From: Dioscorea cayenensis subsp. rotundata
Lineage: Eukaryota > Streptophyta > Magnoliopsida > Dioscoreales > Dioscoreaceae
Direction: 5' to 3'
NCBI RefSeq assembly: GCF_009730915.1
Contig: NC_052494.1
Coordinates: 124,001 to 188,000 of the forward strand
DNA: 64,000 nucleotides
Made by a program: the position numbers and the translations under genes. The notes below the pieces were generated by a model. It had not been told where the DNA came from. It saw nothing but the letters and a program-made list of their open reading frames with translations, and did no database searches. This document shows positions 11,703-25,602 of the stretch, in pieces (within the stretch, counting starts at the first letter, position 1; each line of letters opens with the position of its first letter).

Positions 11703-12118
11703 CCAATTTAATAATTCATCATAAATCACATATAAATAACATTTGCTAATAACACCGTCAAAACACAAATAATTATATATGCTAGTATGACTTATACAAA
11801 GGCACATACAAGAATATGCACTTTTATAAGGTTATATATGCAAATTTCAAGCAAGGCAGACAAACTGGCCTTTCTATACTTGAAATCTTTTTTGTACAAC
11901 ATTCAACAACACTCACAAACTTATGCAAATAACTGATTGATAAAGGCCAAACATTTGAATGATTGAACCTTGATTCCCTTCCCAAACTTGAATTGAAACC
12001 AAAAATTTATATGAAGATTCATTAATTAATAACTAAAGAAAAAAAAATAAGGTTCTTCCCAAGCTTTGCGATAGCTGCTGATCGATATTACGAGCAATGA
12101 TGTACAAGAAATAAGTCA

Positions 12119-15100
12119 TCAGTAGGCAAGTTCACCAGCAAATTCCCTCACGAAACAATTCCATGCTAGTAATGCTGCCCCCACAGCCGGTTCCACCTGC
12201 TAATGAGAAAATTAACATGTATACGAGGATTTGAAAATCTTCGATTACAATGAGGAAAATGTTTTGCAACTCAACTTAAGTTAATTGATGAAAGCATGCA
12301 AAGCTGAAACATGGGAAGCATTTGCATGAGATATTGAAGGTTGTTAGAGATAATGTATTTAAATTTATTAGAGATTCTAATATTAGTGCAAGCTCAGTTC
12401 TTTCGTTCTATAAGTTTGGTAAATGTGTTTGCAATTTGTAATATGGCTTGTTAAAAAGAGTAGCATGTATCAAATGAACGTATTAGATATCCAAAAGTAT
12501 AATTGAGATGCTCATTGTTATTTTATATAATGGAAGCAAGGAATTTATAGAAGATATTTTATCACGGCAGCGCATGCATCTTCTCACTTGTATTTCTAAA
12601 TAACTAGAAATGCACTAAATAAAGCAGAAGCTTACAGACCTTGGGTCGAATTGGCTGAACTCCTGGGTATACCTTAGAGACGCAACCGACAACTTCTTTC
12701 CCGATATCCCACCTCTTATTTGGTTGAAGAACTCCTCCAACCATAACTAATGGAAATGTGCCTTTTCCATCTGCATTTTACAAGAATAAAACATCTGAAT
12801 TTATATCAAGAATAAATTTTATCTGCATTTTACTGTTTGGCTTGTTGCAAAACATGTGGAGCTTATTATACAAAACGTGTGATCATGGCCATGGTAAATA
12901 TACCTCCACCACACAACCCAAGCCTCTTGACAACAGCCATGACACTCTCAGCAAGCTCCAGCACTGACCCACGCAAAATTCTATTTGCAACTTCATCACC
13001 GGCTTCAGCAGAAGAAACAACCACAGGAACAAGTTCTGCAATACGAGCCCAAGAAGTATCGGAATAGGTCCACCTACTCCAAACAAACAACTAATGGTGA
13101 TTGCTACATTCAGAAAAGGGTTACTTATAATAATAGGCATTCATGAAAACAATTGTTATTCATAGGTTAGAAGCCTACACATTAAATAAATTATACCAGT
13201 TAACCTTCCAACGTGCATGTGTAAGAAAGCAAGGCTGGAAATCCATCCATACCGACCATCAGAATCATGTAAAGCAATAAAATTATAAAAGGGCAAGATA
13301 GATATGTACCCAATCAGTTCATCTGGTGATGAAAGCCTGAGTTCCCTGAGAATGTTGAATGTGAGCATTGTTTGAGGACCTCGACCATCATGAGCCCTCA
13401 CAATTGCCGTCAATGCCTGTGCAGCAATTCCATATCCACTGCATGATACATGTAACATTTAAAAAATTTTAGTGCACATTCATGATGGTGACCACGCCCT
13501 CAATTTCAAGCATTCATCAAAAGTTCAAACAAAATATCATCCACCTAAAAATATGCAAGAATGTTAAAAACTTTCAAAATAAGTTTCAAAAAGCCAACAA
13601 CATTACATGATATCTTATAATTGTAGAAGTTCAAATAAAGATAGCATTGGGTTAGATTTCCAAGTAACTGATACATCATCAGTCAAAACAAGATAGCTAT
13701 TTATTATTCATAAAACATGGGTCAGCAAGTTCAAGCTCAGCTTGATTAGGCTTGGTTTATTTTTAAATTTAGTTTACAGTTACACTTTTAAAAGTCATAT
13801 GCTAAAGTTATAAACTTAATTTCAATCACTTTCACAAACCCAATAACAAAAATCTAAAAGAAATAACTTAAATACCAAGAATGCACTTTAAACATAATAT
13901 TGTAATTATCAAGAAAGCTACATCTGTACCCAAACCATTTGCAATTTGCACTTTATATTAATGCTTGAAAATAATTTAGCAATTAACTTCAATAACTCAA
14001 AAATAAAATCTACGTTAGAATTATATATCACTTCCAATTGCAAACAAAATAGGATTAAGGTGAACAGCAAGGTCACTAACCACAATCAAGGCTTTTGCAA
14101 CAATCATCTTGCAGAAGACAAAAGCTATCTTCCTATGCTGCTATTAAATGAGACCGAGTTGATTAATTATAGGTCAAATGAGAAGCAGACGAGAACTGAC
14201 CTCCCCCAATCCCCTAATACTGGTCCAGCACCTGCGGCTCGTGCCTCTCTTCCATCCTCTGTATAAGCAGAAGCGATTGTACCTGTACCAGCAATCAATA
14301 CACAGCCATGAAGCTTTCCCATTGTCCCACTAGCCAAAGCAGCCACAGCATCATTTTCCACGAATAACTTGACATGACTTGGAAATATACCCCTGAAAAA
14401 ATTGGAAATAGAAGTTTCAGATTCATAAAAAGATACGGGGTAAGATAGTGCAAATGTACGATCAAAGAATATCAAGAGACACAGGGGGTTAGAGATGAAG
14501 TGATTGCATTTGTCAATGCTAAAAATTGAAAGCTGACATTTATATAAAATGATCACATAAGTTCAAGAAGCACATATAGTGCTTAATATAATAATCAAGC
14601 AAATGCAATGCATGAATAATTGGTAGATATATTGTTTATTATTTGATTACTAACCGGTTAGTTGCTAGAGCAGGTTGTCAAAGGAACACACAAATGGAAA
14701 GATTCAATTTGACAGATAGTTATTTAAATCAGGCTTGATTCTTGAGTATGTGGATCAGTTAATAAAGAAAAGGTAAGTGAGAATAGAATAAAAACAGAAT
14801 TAACCTGAGCCAATCTCGTATTCTCTCTTGATCAGAAGGATGATTGACCCCAGATACCGCTAGGCAAACAGCCTGAACAATAGAACGAGTAGCACGAGCT
14901 TTTAAAAGGGCTTGAGCCATAACCCTCTCTATTGTCTCCCTGGCCGCAGTTTCTGCAAAATCAGAATTAAAATAAGCATTATTGCATTAGATGCATAAAA
15001 GTTGCCATTTTGAATAAAAAAAAATGGAGAAAGGGCAATTAGACTTCCATATAAGAAGAATCACTTTCCACATTAAAAATTTTGAATTAATGAAATAGCT

Positions 15101-15805
15101 AACAATCTCAGACAAGTCTGCAAAACAGGTAATGGATGAGTTTAGAGATTGTGAGGTGATCTCATCAAGGTGGCAGATCATGTGGCAATCCAATTGGGTA
15201 AATAATAATACAGATTATGATGTATCATAGACCACAAATCATTGAACGGCAGAATTTTAACTCAGTATAAACATCAACCCTAGACCATCAGTTTTTAACC
15301 ATGACCAGAAGCCAGAATGATAAAATTTCTTCCAACAGACATAGATAATATTCTAGCCAGTTGAGCCAATAGGCAATTTCTTCCAACAAGAAACAAGTAT
15401 CCTTAAAATAAAATATCATATGTAGACACTCATGAAATGCATTACTATTCACAATTCACTCTTCCTCTAGGATCACTGCAGGGTGAAACTGTGAATGTAA
15501 AATATACCATCAGCACAAGCTTGAAAACAGTGCAAAATTTTTCATTGTAACTATTGGCCTATATTCCATGGCAAAGAAAGGGTATGCATTAATCTAGCAC
15601 TCCTCATGCAGGTTCATTATGCCCATAAATCAACTAGCAATTGGTTTCACAAATACCATTTTGTAGTAAAACTAAATGTAATATCAAGCATGACAATTAA
15701 AATCAAAGGCATGTCTGCATACTAGTGGCCTCAAGAGTCGCCGAAACAAACATGAAAATAATCACAATACCAAGACCTTTTATGAATCAAATGGCAATAA
15801 GCTTC

Positions 15806-15845
<40 letters not shown>

Positions 15846-16155
15846 GATAAACTTCAGGCCTACAAACGTACACATTCAAACGCTGAAATCTTCAAATCAA
15901 CAAACAAACACAAGCCCTGAAAAAAGTTTCCGTTTTTATACCTCCAACGGAGTTATGATTGGAACAACCAGCAATGGCACGAGCGAGGACTGGAAAGGGC
16001 TCAGGCAGCAGCCCAGACGGCGCAGGCATTCCAGCCGCCATACATATGCACACAGTGGAAGCAGTGCCACCATCAAGGCCAAGGATGACTCCCCGATCCC
16101 CCTCCGGCATCTCACTCTCAAAATCCCATACTTCGCCATTTCTACACCTCTTCAT
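12119..16155 (-). CDS. NAGK: N-acetyl-D-glucosamine kinase, complete, 353 aa
   Basis: Seven minus-strand exons (16155-15942, 14952-14805, 14392-14201, 13438-13310, 13073-12904, 12770-12640, 12196-12119) join with correct phase to 354 codons including TGA. The product belongs to the BadF/BadG/BcrA/BcrD-type sugar kinase fold and is predicted to phosphorylate GlcNAc with ATP to give GlcNAc-6-phosphate for amino-sugar salvage in the cytosol. Motifs seen are GVILGLDGGTAST near residue 22 (phosphate 1), VENDAVAALASG near 132 with the likely catalytic Asp135, LIAGTGTIASAY near 153 (phosphate 2), VGGVLQPN late in the chain, and EPAVGAALLAWN near the C terminus. The start MKRCRNGEVWDFE matches the usual start of plant homologues, so I preferred it to a longer in-frame Met upstream. 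Length is typical of the plant family. The (AC)17 tract is in intron 1. Confidence 0.93.
15809..15842. repeat. (AC)17 microsatellite in NAGK intron 1
   Basis: A perfect AC dinucleotide run of 34 bases lies about 100 bases inside the first NAGK intron. It is likely length-polymorphic. Confidence 0.95.
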
Positions 16156-17819
16156 CTCCACAAACTCCTCGAAATCCCCAAAAACCAACAGAAAAGAAGA
16201 AAAAGGTCGAACCTTTTGTGGCTCTTTCGATTGGCAATGGCGTTCAAAGAAGGAATCGAAAGAATCGAAACGAGGAATCGGATCGAAGAGAGGGAGAAGA
16301 CGACTATATGTATGGATTCGTCGGAGCAAAACGCCAGAGAGAGAAAACAGTGAGACATTTTTTATATAAAATAAAAATCGTTTTTCTTTTCTGAATGATG
16401 AGAGGGAGCTCTTCATTTTACATACAAAGAGGTTTTTTTCGCACATCTAACCCCTGAAAACTTTATAATTCTATTTATATCCCTGCACAAGTACAATTTC
16501 ATTTGAACCCCCGTAAACTCTAATTTTGCAAAGTAAACCTTTTTGTTAATATGTTTTAGGTTTCTTTATTATATATATATATATATATGAGATCGTGTCT
16601 TCCACGAAGATTCATAGAATTCAACAAAGTAGATTGCACAGTGCCATAAATAATAGTACAATAACAAAAATGAGACGCATCTTTCAGAAAATTTATAAAA
16701 GACGAATAAAAACCCAACTACTAGTTTTCAGTGCAAGTATATATTTTTGGTATTATTCATGCTACTGTTTGTGCATCCATTTTGTGTCTGTATCTTTCTA
16801 TCTCTTATCGGCAGTCGATGAATTTCCTAAATTTTCTATAAATTTTGTGTCCAACCAATTCTTGATTTATTAGCATTATATCATCTATATAGAATGTTTA
16901 TGTTTTACTATGGAGACGGGTTCAAATCTTATTATGTGGGTGAAAGACACATGTATTAAAAGGTTAATTTCATGCATGTGCATGTCTGACGGCTGCCTTG
17001 TTCACATTTTTTAAAACAAAAGTATTTCACTGAAATTTTGAATATGAAACGTAATATATATATATATATATATATATATGACATGAGATATATATTTTGA
17101 AATACAGCAAATCAAATAATTGGAAACCAGCATAAATATACAATATGAATTTGTTTTAGTTGTGAATAACTCTTTACCCAAGCACATTGTAATGCTAGTA
17201 ATAAAATATGAATTAAACTAAAGAAATATTTGCCTACATATCTCCGAAAATTGGTTTCATTATGTGTGTACTTTCCAATAAAATAAAAAACCATATATAC
17301 CCTTTAAAATTTGCTATGTTATTTATTTGCATATATACCTCTCTCTACCCACATATATCATAAAAAATATATGATAAATTATATAAATAATATTTTTTGT
17401 AATAGTAAAATTAGAATTTTGTTTAATTTGATTGGCATGTTGGTCAATGATTCAATTGCCAATCATATACAAACAAATATAAACTTTTGATTATTTGTTT
17501 GCTAATAAAACAAATAAAAAAATAAAGATAAAAAATTAAATTAATTAATTAATTAGTTAATTTAGTAGCAAAGATGTGCTTTATTTGTTTGGGTGATCAA
17601 AGATGTGCTTTATTTGTTTATTAGCAATTTTGATATTTTTTATATCTATAAATTTGTTAATAACATATTCATTTAAATAAATGAAAGGGAAAATAACTTA
17701 TAAGTCCCTGAAAGTTTCAAAACATCGACCTTTTGACATTTAAATTTGCAAATAGACCCTCTTTTTTCTGACAACTTACTTTTCAGTTAATGTAGCTCAC
17801 TCTGTCAGATTATTCTATT
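16156..17819. other. NAGK upstream region and AT-rich spacer
   Basis: The first 250 bases are the probable NAGK 5' leader and promoter. The rest is AT-rich, with (TA)n runs near 16571-16588 and 17057-17080 and a duplicated phrase, aagatgtgctttatttgttt (17570 and 17601). I see no gene. Confidence 0.5.
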
Positions 17820-17990
17820 TTACAACATATACTTCCCACTTAAAATGTATAATTTTCATTTAACATTGCATGTTTTCATGTAATCACATAATTTTCACTT
17901 AATATATAGTACCTTTTCGTTTAACATTTGGCATTTCCATTTAATATCCGACCTTTTCGTTTAATATTATGTGTTTCTACTTAAAAAGTT
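17820..17990. repeat. Degenerate minisatellite, unit about 24 bp
   Basis: About six imperfect units carry the core tttcrtttaayat: ttttcatttaacat, ttttcacttaatat, ttttcgtttaacat, ttccatttaatat, ttttcgtttaatat. They are separated by variable ten-base segments such as tgca, tggca and ccgacc. There is no coding sense. Confidence 0.5.
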
Positions 17991-18036
17991 GAGAGGTATT
18001 TCCGTTAACATCAGCTACTTTTATGACAAAAAAGAC

Positions 18037-19456
18037 TGATAGTTCTGGTGAGTAGTGTGGTAGGATAATTCACTCAAAAACTTACTTGAAGATTGGACAC
18101 ACACACAATCAAACAAGAAAAAAGAGACATTCAAGTTGGTAATCTAGTTCGGCACAACCTTGCCTACATCTGGGGAGCCAGGCTCAGAGAAACAATCCAC
18201 TAATAGAGGTTATCAAGTAAAGAGTACAATACTCCCTTACTCTCTCAAGACAAAGAATACCCTCTTAAGATTGATCAATGCCCACTTTTCTCAACCCTCA
18301 CCAAATGGTCTCTCTCTCATGGCTCATCCTAAATCTTCAAGCAGGATTTCTTATATAGACGCATCGACGTTCAAATAAACCTTCTTTTTTTGAAATTCTC
18401 CGCGGCTTTCTAATTTGGACACCTTCCAAAGTTAGATGTTGCAATACCCAGTTGCAATATGGCCCACCTTACTGAACATGACTGAGTTCTAGCCAGTTGC
18501 ACCCAAATCTACAACCTTCAACCTTCCCAGTTCCTTCAGTCCGTCTCATAGTAGTTGACTTGACCCGAGCTCCTCCTACCTGCAGCTGCTTCCTTCCTCA
18601 CGTGACTTCAGTAAGTCACCTCTCCCGAAGAACATGCCTACCAAGGCACATGCAACCATCTCACCAAAGATGGTCACCGAAGATCTCCCGATATTCTTTC
18701 TAAACTTGGTCCAAGTTTGGTTTTCCCAAATGATCTTTGTTTGACTCATGGAAATATTGTTACTAAACTTGATCTCATCTCATCCAAGTTTAGCCTTCAA
18801 TATCTTCAAGCATGATCTTCAATATCCATGCTTGGATCTTCAAATCTCTAATCATATATTATGTAATCTTTAATCAATCTCCATACATGATCAGTCTTCT
18901 TAAATAACTCCGCCCATAATTAGCTTTTGGATCTTTCTTCAAATTGTGTTGCTAAATATAGTCTTGATAATCTCATTGGCTTTTGTCCTTGTCTAACTTA
19001 GTTTGTGTCTTCAAAATAGCTTCACACCAAATTAAGCTCAATGCAATCTTCATGATGATCTTTATTCTTGCCAATAATATAATATTCCTCTCTTTAAGGT
19101 AGATCTTTTCTAAAAGGAATTCTATCAAAGATATGATTTATCATCCCGAATCTTACCAATGATAGAACAAATCATACCTTAAATAAAACTTACTCTTCTT
19201 GAAGAGATCCATTTATCTTGGAGCATTTTCCAAAATTAATTTGATCATCACATGGTCCATTGAGAGGAAATTCACTAAACATGGTCTTCATCATGATCTT
19301 TTAGCCCTTGTTGCTTCACATGACGCCTAGCTTCATCCACATCATTATCCTAGTCACTCCTTCATTTTACCATGTCCTCATTGTCATGTCACCTTCCTTT
19401 GTTATGTCACCTCTTGACTTGTCAAATAATGTCAATCCATGTCGACAGACCTAACA
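18037..19456 (-). mobile_element. Solo LTR, Copia-like family 1, copy 1 (1420 bp)
   Basis: On the minus strand it starts TGTTAGGTCTGTCGACATGG and ends in CA. It is flanked by a perfect 5-bp target duplication, AAGAC, at 18032-18036 and 19457-19461. It aligns along its whole length with 32172-33624, sharing for example gttcggcacaa, catctgggg, gagaaacaatccacta and caccttccaaagttagatgt. No primer site, gag or pol flanks it, so it is a solo LTR left by LTR-LTR recombination. Confidence 0.8.
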
Positions 19457-19461
19457 AAGAC

Positions 19462-20120
19462 AAAAAAGTATGTTGTCAGAAGAAAATTTTTTTTTTTTGG
19501 GAATACCCAAACTTGATGGGACAAACTACGAATAAGTGAAACTTGAAGGGATTTTTAAAATATTTACGGTAAATAAAATAAAAATAAAAATTATGTCAGT
19601 AAGATTAAGTTAAAATAATAAAACATTTCACAAACTCAATTTATGTAAACATATCACCTTGCAAACCATTGAAATTACTCATATGCCGTATTAATGTTCC
19701 TCATTCTTTACGAGCAATTATAACTATTTATATAAATGAACTATATTTAAAATTATCTCTAGTTATTCACCTAATAATAATATTATTTGCCAAAATAAAA
19801 TTTTCAAGGTATTTAACCTAGGGGTAAAGAGATTATTTCTATAAAATAATTTTTATTATTTATCACAATATTTACTGCAATGACTATATATACTTTTTGA
19901 AAACTGTGATTCATGTTTTTATACCAAATATATATACCAAATAGTATTTTGGTCTATTAGTAATAGACTATTAGTCTTACTGGGTTCCTTCCATAGGGTA
20001 TTCGTTTTAGAGAAACTTCGAGATCAAACCTTAAAACCAACACAAAGTTAGGTCACATGTGTTTGTTTAGCTTATTCCACTTCTGTGCACGTCCCTTGAT
20101 ACACACTTGTTGTATTTGAT

Positions 20121-20166
<46 letters not shown>

Positions 20167-21008
20167 TAAAGAAAAGAAAAAAAAATTTACAAAGTGGATA
20201 TATTTAATTTCAGATTTTATAGGCGTATATATCCAAAAATTATGTCTTAAATATAACACAAAATTGATTAATCAAATATAGAAATATAGAAAAATTATAT
20301 CTTTAAATATAATACACACATAAAAGCGAGTACACACATATATATAGTACATGATACAAATATTAATGGCCTTAATCCTCTCATGAGACAAATGGCACAA
20401 AATATAATGAACTTTTTTAGCCTATAAACATAATTATAATTTTTATTAATATTTTAATAATTATTTTAATCAATAGTGCACGTTCGGCAAGTTTCAATAA
20501 ATCATATATATTTTTGTTCCCTCCAAATGCTATGTTCCAAATGCTAGTTTTATTAATTTTATTATTTAAATTTCTACATAGTGTCATATGCTTTACATCT
20601 ATATATATACATATATATATTTATTTATTTAAAAAAATCTATTTTGAATAATAGTATTTACTATTTACATATATTGGTGTTTTCCATAGTAGATATTGGT
20701 ATATATGATTTTTATAAAACTATATACAGAAAATATGTATCTTTATCGGGGTGTAGATGAAAATTTCCCTAAATAATTTATTTATTTATTTATTTGAATT
20801 ATAAAAAACTCTTACTAAGTTCTATGAGCTCAAGAGGAGACCCTTAAATTAATTAAATAAATTATAAAATACAAATGTTGGCATCTTCTAAGTCTCCAAT
20901 CTAACTAAAAATAATATTAATGAAAACCCATCTTAACATCATCCATGTCAGCCTGATTAGGCTTTATATTTTAATTTATATTTTTTTAAAAAAATTAATG
21001 TAGAAGAG
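19462..21008. other. AT-rich intergenic sequence with (AT)n tract
   Basis: There is no gene. A perfect AT run of about 41 bases lies at 20123-20163. The remainder is AT-rich with scattered TATATA and TTTA runs, and a scaffold gap follows. Confidence 0.6.
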
Positions 21009-22008
21009 NNNNNNNNNNNNNNNNNNNNNNNNNNNNNNNNNNNNNNNNNNNNNNNNNNNNNNNNNNNNNNNNNNNNNNNNNNNNNNNNNNNNNNNNNNNN
21101 NNNNNNNNNNNNNNNNNNNNNNNNNNNNNNNNNNNNNNNNNNNNNNNNNNNNNNNNNNNNNNNNNNNNNNNNNNNNNNNNNNNNNNNNNNNNNNNNNNNN
21201 NNNNNNNNNNNNNNNNNNNNNNNNNNNNNNNNNNNNNNNNNNNNNNNNNNNNNNNNNNNNNNNNNNNNNNNNNNNNNNNNNNNNNNNNNNNNNNNNNNNN
21301 NNNNNNNNNNNNNNNNNNNNNNNNNNNNNNNNNNNNNNNNNNNNNNNNNNNNNNNNNNNNNNNNNNNNNNNNNNNNNNNNNNNNNNNNNNNNNNNNNNNN
21401 NNNNNNNNNNNNNNNNNNNNNNNNNNNNNNNNNNNNNNNNNNNNNNNNNNNNNNNNNNNNNNNNNNNNNNNNNNNNNNNNNNNNNNNNNNNNNNNNNNNN
21501 NNNNNNNNNNNNNNNNNNNNNNNNNNNNNNNNNNNNNNNNNNNNNNNNNNNNNNNNNNNNNNNNNNNNNNNNNNNNNNNNNNNNNNNNNNNNNNNNNNNN
21601 NNNNNNNNNNNNNNNNNNNNNNNNNNNNNNNNNNNNNNNNNNNNNNNNNNNNNNNNNNNNNNNNNNNNNNNNNNNNNNNNNNNNNNNNNNNNNNNNNNNN
21701 NNNNNNNNNNNNNNNNNNNNNNNNNNNNNNNNNNNNNNNNNNNNNNNNNNNNNNNNNNNNNNNNNNNNNNNNNNNNNNNNNNNNNNNNNNNNNNNNNNNN
21801 NNNNNNNNNNNNNNNNNNNNNNNNNNNNNNNNNNNNNNNNNNNNNNNNNNNNNNNNNNNNNNNNNNNNNNNNNNNNNNNNNNNNNNNNNNNNNNNNNNNN
21901 NNNNNNNNNNNNNNNNNNNNNNNNNNNNNNNNNNNNNNNNNNNNNNNNNNNNNNNNNNNNNNNNNNNNNNNNNNNNNNNNNNNNNNNNNNNNNNNNNNNN
22001 NNNNNNNN
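21009..22008. other. Assembly gap, 1000 N
   Basis: There are exactly 1000 consecutive N. The uniform length means a placeholder gap, so the true distance and content are unknown. Confidence 0.98.
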
Positions 22009-25000
22009 TTATTTTCATTTCATTTAATTTTTTTTAGCGTGGCATCATTTGGTTTATCATGTGTATGTATCCTTAAGATGTGATTAAGAGTTAATTGTGT
22101 TCCAATGAAAGTCAAGTTAATCTTTGTTCTTATATGATTGTAAAGGCTTCTTAAACTTTCAAAGGGTCCAGACAAAAAGACCAATGCTTGCTTTAATGAC
22201 CAACAAATGGATCTTAGAATCTAAAGAGATAGACCATAGGCATGAGATCTCTACTAAGTCTCTAATGACACTTCACTATCACTAAAATCAACTTGGCTTA
22301 CTTATAATGCACATGAAAATGATTGATTAATCTCATCAATCTTTCTCTAAATTTATATAAAAAAAAATCCCCTCTTTTGTTATTTAAATTATTATACATA
22401 AATATAATTATAATCAAATTTTGAGTGATTTATATATATATATATACCTATATTTTGTATGCTTGAAAGATATAGGTAAAATAGTTTCTCCACTAAAGTA
22501 GCTAGGACTTTATTTTTCACTTTATTAAAAAATCAAGTGTGAATTTTATGCTTTGTTTATATACTTTTTAAATATATATATATATATTTTGACAAAGAAG
22601 ACAAGCATCAAATCAAAAGACAGACTAGTAAAAAAATACACCAGTTACAATAATTTAAATGACATCTTAAGAATAAACTCTCCTGCTTTGTAAACTTGGA
22701 GGGGAGGATGAAAGATATTTTTACACAAAACTCTAACAGGAGACCAAGCATAATGTAAGTTGAGAGGCTCAAACTCGAAACTTCTTAGTCACAAAAGATC
22801 CTAATATATTATTATTATCATATGAACAAATCTAAAAAAATGAAAAAAAAAAAAACAAACAAAGAGACAAAAGCTTTAAAGTATAGATTGAAGGCGTGAG
22901 TCAAAAAAGCCATCATACTTTTGTTTGTTTTTTGGGGCAATGAAGGAAGAACACATGCATGCAAATAAAGGTTGCTTGTGGAAGTAAAAAATAAATAAAT
23001 AAAGTGTAGATATGAGAATCAAAATATGAAAGTTGTTTGATGGTTTTCTAATGTAAAGCCCTTTTCTCAAAAGCTAGACCCATGCTTGCATGTAAATATA
23101 AATAACATATATCATCTTTGATGTGTTATTTGTTATATATCATATCACTAGCGTCCAAAGTTAGTCCCTCTCTTTGTTTCCCTAAAAACAAACATGGAAA
23201 TTAAAGCGTGTGAGTGGCCTCAAGTTCTTAATTAAAAAAGAATGGTGAGGAGTCTCATCATCAAAGAGGTCCTGTTTAGAGCCATGCTTGTCTATGCCTT
23301 GGTAGACATATAACAAATGCTGCCCTTCTTAAAATGAAATAAATGGTTGATGAATGTGACTTAAGGGTCAAGAGTTTATTGAACATTTAATAAAGGTTTT
23401 AAGGTTTGAAAGGTGATGAGGGTTAATGAAAGTTTTTCCTTTTCATATTATTTTAAATGAATAACCCTTGATTTCTTTTATTTTTGTTTCCTTTCAAGAA
23501 AGTATTAAATGGATGATTATTTATTCAAGAAGTTTATTTTGAAAAGTTTAGTTTATATGTATAGAGGACTGTTAATATTAAAAATAGATAACATGAATTA
23601 CATTAATATTGATAGAGTGAAAATTCTTTAATATACAAAAGTTACATTAAAGGATGCTTACTGCTGTTTGAATTTAACTATATAAAGTAATGATCTAATA
23701 TATTATTTATTTAAAAAAAGTTTCATTTGAAAAATCTTGTTGATATATAAAGTATTATTCTTTCAAATATAGGACAAATTTATATAAAAAAAAATGCTTA
23801 CTTATATTCTGCTTCAATTATATAAAGTAATGATTTGACAATTAAACTAAGATATTATATCCATATGTTTTTTTTTTTTGATAAAATCTAATTAGCAAAT
23901 AATGGTATTTGTTTTTTATTACGAGTTAAAAAAAACTTAATTAATTCTCTCTCATTTGCTCTTTAAAACCGACTAAAACAAAGACTATACATGGTATTAT
24001 GATGATATTGGAGATAAAATAAAATCAAAAACTACTTTTAATTCTTTAATGCAAAGTCCTCTAATGATATATTTTTTTTTCTTTAAAGATGTTTGGCTTT
24101 TTTTTTATGGAATAAAATAATGCAATGAAAAAATAGAATAAATTTATCTCGAATGATGCTTAATTTTTTTTAAAAAAAATATTTGTTTATTGTTGTTATG
24201 TGAACTTATTGCAAACTTAGAATTCTCAATTTAGATATTTCAAAAAACATAAACGTTAAATCATATGATTTTTTATAAACCAAGCAAAAAATCATTATTA
24301 GAAAAACACTCTTTAATAAAAAATAGAACTTATAAATTTAGAATTACTAACAAATTAGTCAAAAAAATATTTTTCAAGTACTAAATCCAACTGTTACTTT
24401 TAAAAAAATTATTTATGTAAAAAGTTTTAAAATAGTTTTCTTTTCAAATCAAACCAAAATTACTTATTAAACCCTAAACAACTACAACTAGCTTTTATGG
24501 AAAAAAATTTATATTAATATATACACACATGTGTAATTAATAAATTAATTAAATTATTATTATTATTTTTGGGCACTAAGACCATGCATGCATACATGAT
24601 GAGACTCATCAACTGCTTTCTTTACCAAAAGAAACAAATAATTCAAACATGGCATATCTTGCCTCCCATGACATTATTATTGCCCTCAAATGCTTTTATT
24701 TATTTATTTATTTATTTATTCATTTATGTATACCTTTTAAATCAACATAATAGAATAAATTAATTAATGTGAAAGAGTCTTCAATCTTGACAAATAAAAT
24801 GTTTGTTAATATTTTAATGTAATAAATATGATTTATTTATTTAAATTCACAATTCAGTAAGAAGATGATAATTTCTTGTATTTCATGAATTATTTTTTTC
24901 TTGCAAAAGGTGAGTTTAGTGTGTATATATACTAATATACCCCTCTGGTTTTTTTTTACTTGTTCAATTTTAAAGTTTTTTTTTGGTTTGTTTTACTTAT

Positions 25001-25528
25001 CCATTTAAAAAGTATATGAATATCAAATATTATTATTTTTTAATTAACCCTTTATATTTAATATACTACAACTTTTAATAAATCATATTCATGTACACAT
25101 CTTATTAAATTATATTTTAAATAAGAATAATTTTTGAAAAATAATATATTTTTTTTATAAATTTTATATTATTAACTAAAATTAACTGATTTTTTTAATC
25201 CATACAAATTAATTAAAATAGACAAATACAAAACACCGGAGAGAGTAAATTGTAAACCACTAAAACCTATAACTATAAGGTTATAAATGAAAGCTTCAAA
25301 TATAAAAATAAAAATTGTTTTGCAAATACATATGCTCAAAGGTTAAATATAAAATTTATGGTATTGGAGGGTTGTATATGTAAATAAAAAATATTAAGAT
25401 AATATAAGAAATAATTTCGATAAATTTATGAGCAAAAATTGGCTTTTGAGGATTAAAAAAAGATTAGTGGTAAATTTGGAAACAGAAAATCTAGGTTATC
25501 TAAGTATAAATGCTCAACCAGGCACAAG
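22009..25528. other. AT-rich intergenic sequence
   Basis: I see no convincing gene. At about 22690-22800 there is a possible minus-strand SINE-like copy (plus strand gaggctcaaactcgaaactt, the complement of a B-box-like motif), but no clear ends. (TTTA)n occurs at about 24697-24724. Short repeated phrases such as actatataaagtaatgat (near 23680 and 23820) suggest old duplicated repeat DNA. Confidence 0.45.
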
Positions 25529-25602
25529 TCCATTGTCGTCTAGTCCGGTTAGGATACCTGGCTTTCACCCAGGCGACCCGGGTTCAAATCCCGGCAATGG
25601 AA
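25529..25602 (+). tRNA. tRNA-Glu (anticodon TTC)
   Basis: The cloverleaf is complete: acceptor arm TCCATTG/CAATGGA with discriminator A, anticodon arm CCTGG-CTTTCAC-CCAGG with anticodon TTC, and T arm CCCGG-GTTCAAAT-CCCGG. The internal pol III boxes are present (GTTCAAATCCC is the B box). A T-rich terminator (atatttttctt) follows within 10-20 bases, and CAA motifs lie just upstream, as in plant tRNA genes. The D arm (gtctagtccggttaggat) is one base longer than in common plant tRNA-Glu copies. There is no intron. Confidence 0.95.

Noticed and set aside
15844..16369. Plus-strand frames opposite NAGK exon 1
   Set aside because: Antisense to a clear coding exon, with no independent splice sites or family similarity.
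18160..18378. Open frame inside solo LTR copy 1, partly similar to one at 32197-32550
   Set aside because: Similarity is explained by the shared LTR; the frame is not conserved between copies.
20957..22018. Long open frame across the first N run
   Set aside because: It is almost entirely undetermined sequence; only a few flanking codons are real.
23255..23340. Possible microRNA-type hairpin around ccatgcttgtctatgccttggtagacatata
   Set aside because: Pairing (tgtctatg/tagaca) is short and I could not build a convincing precursor stem.
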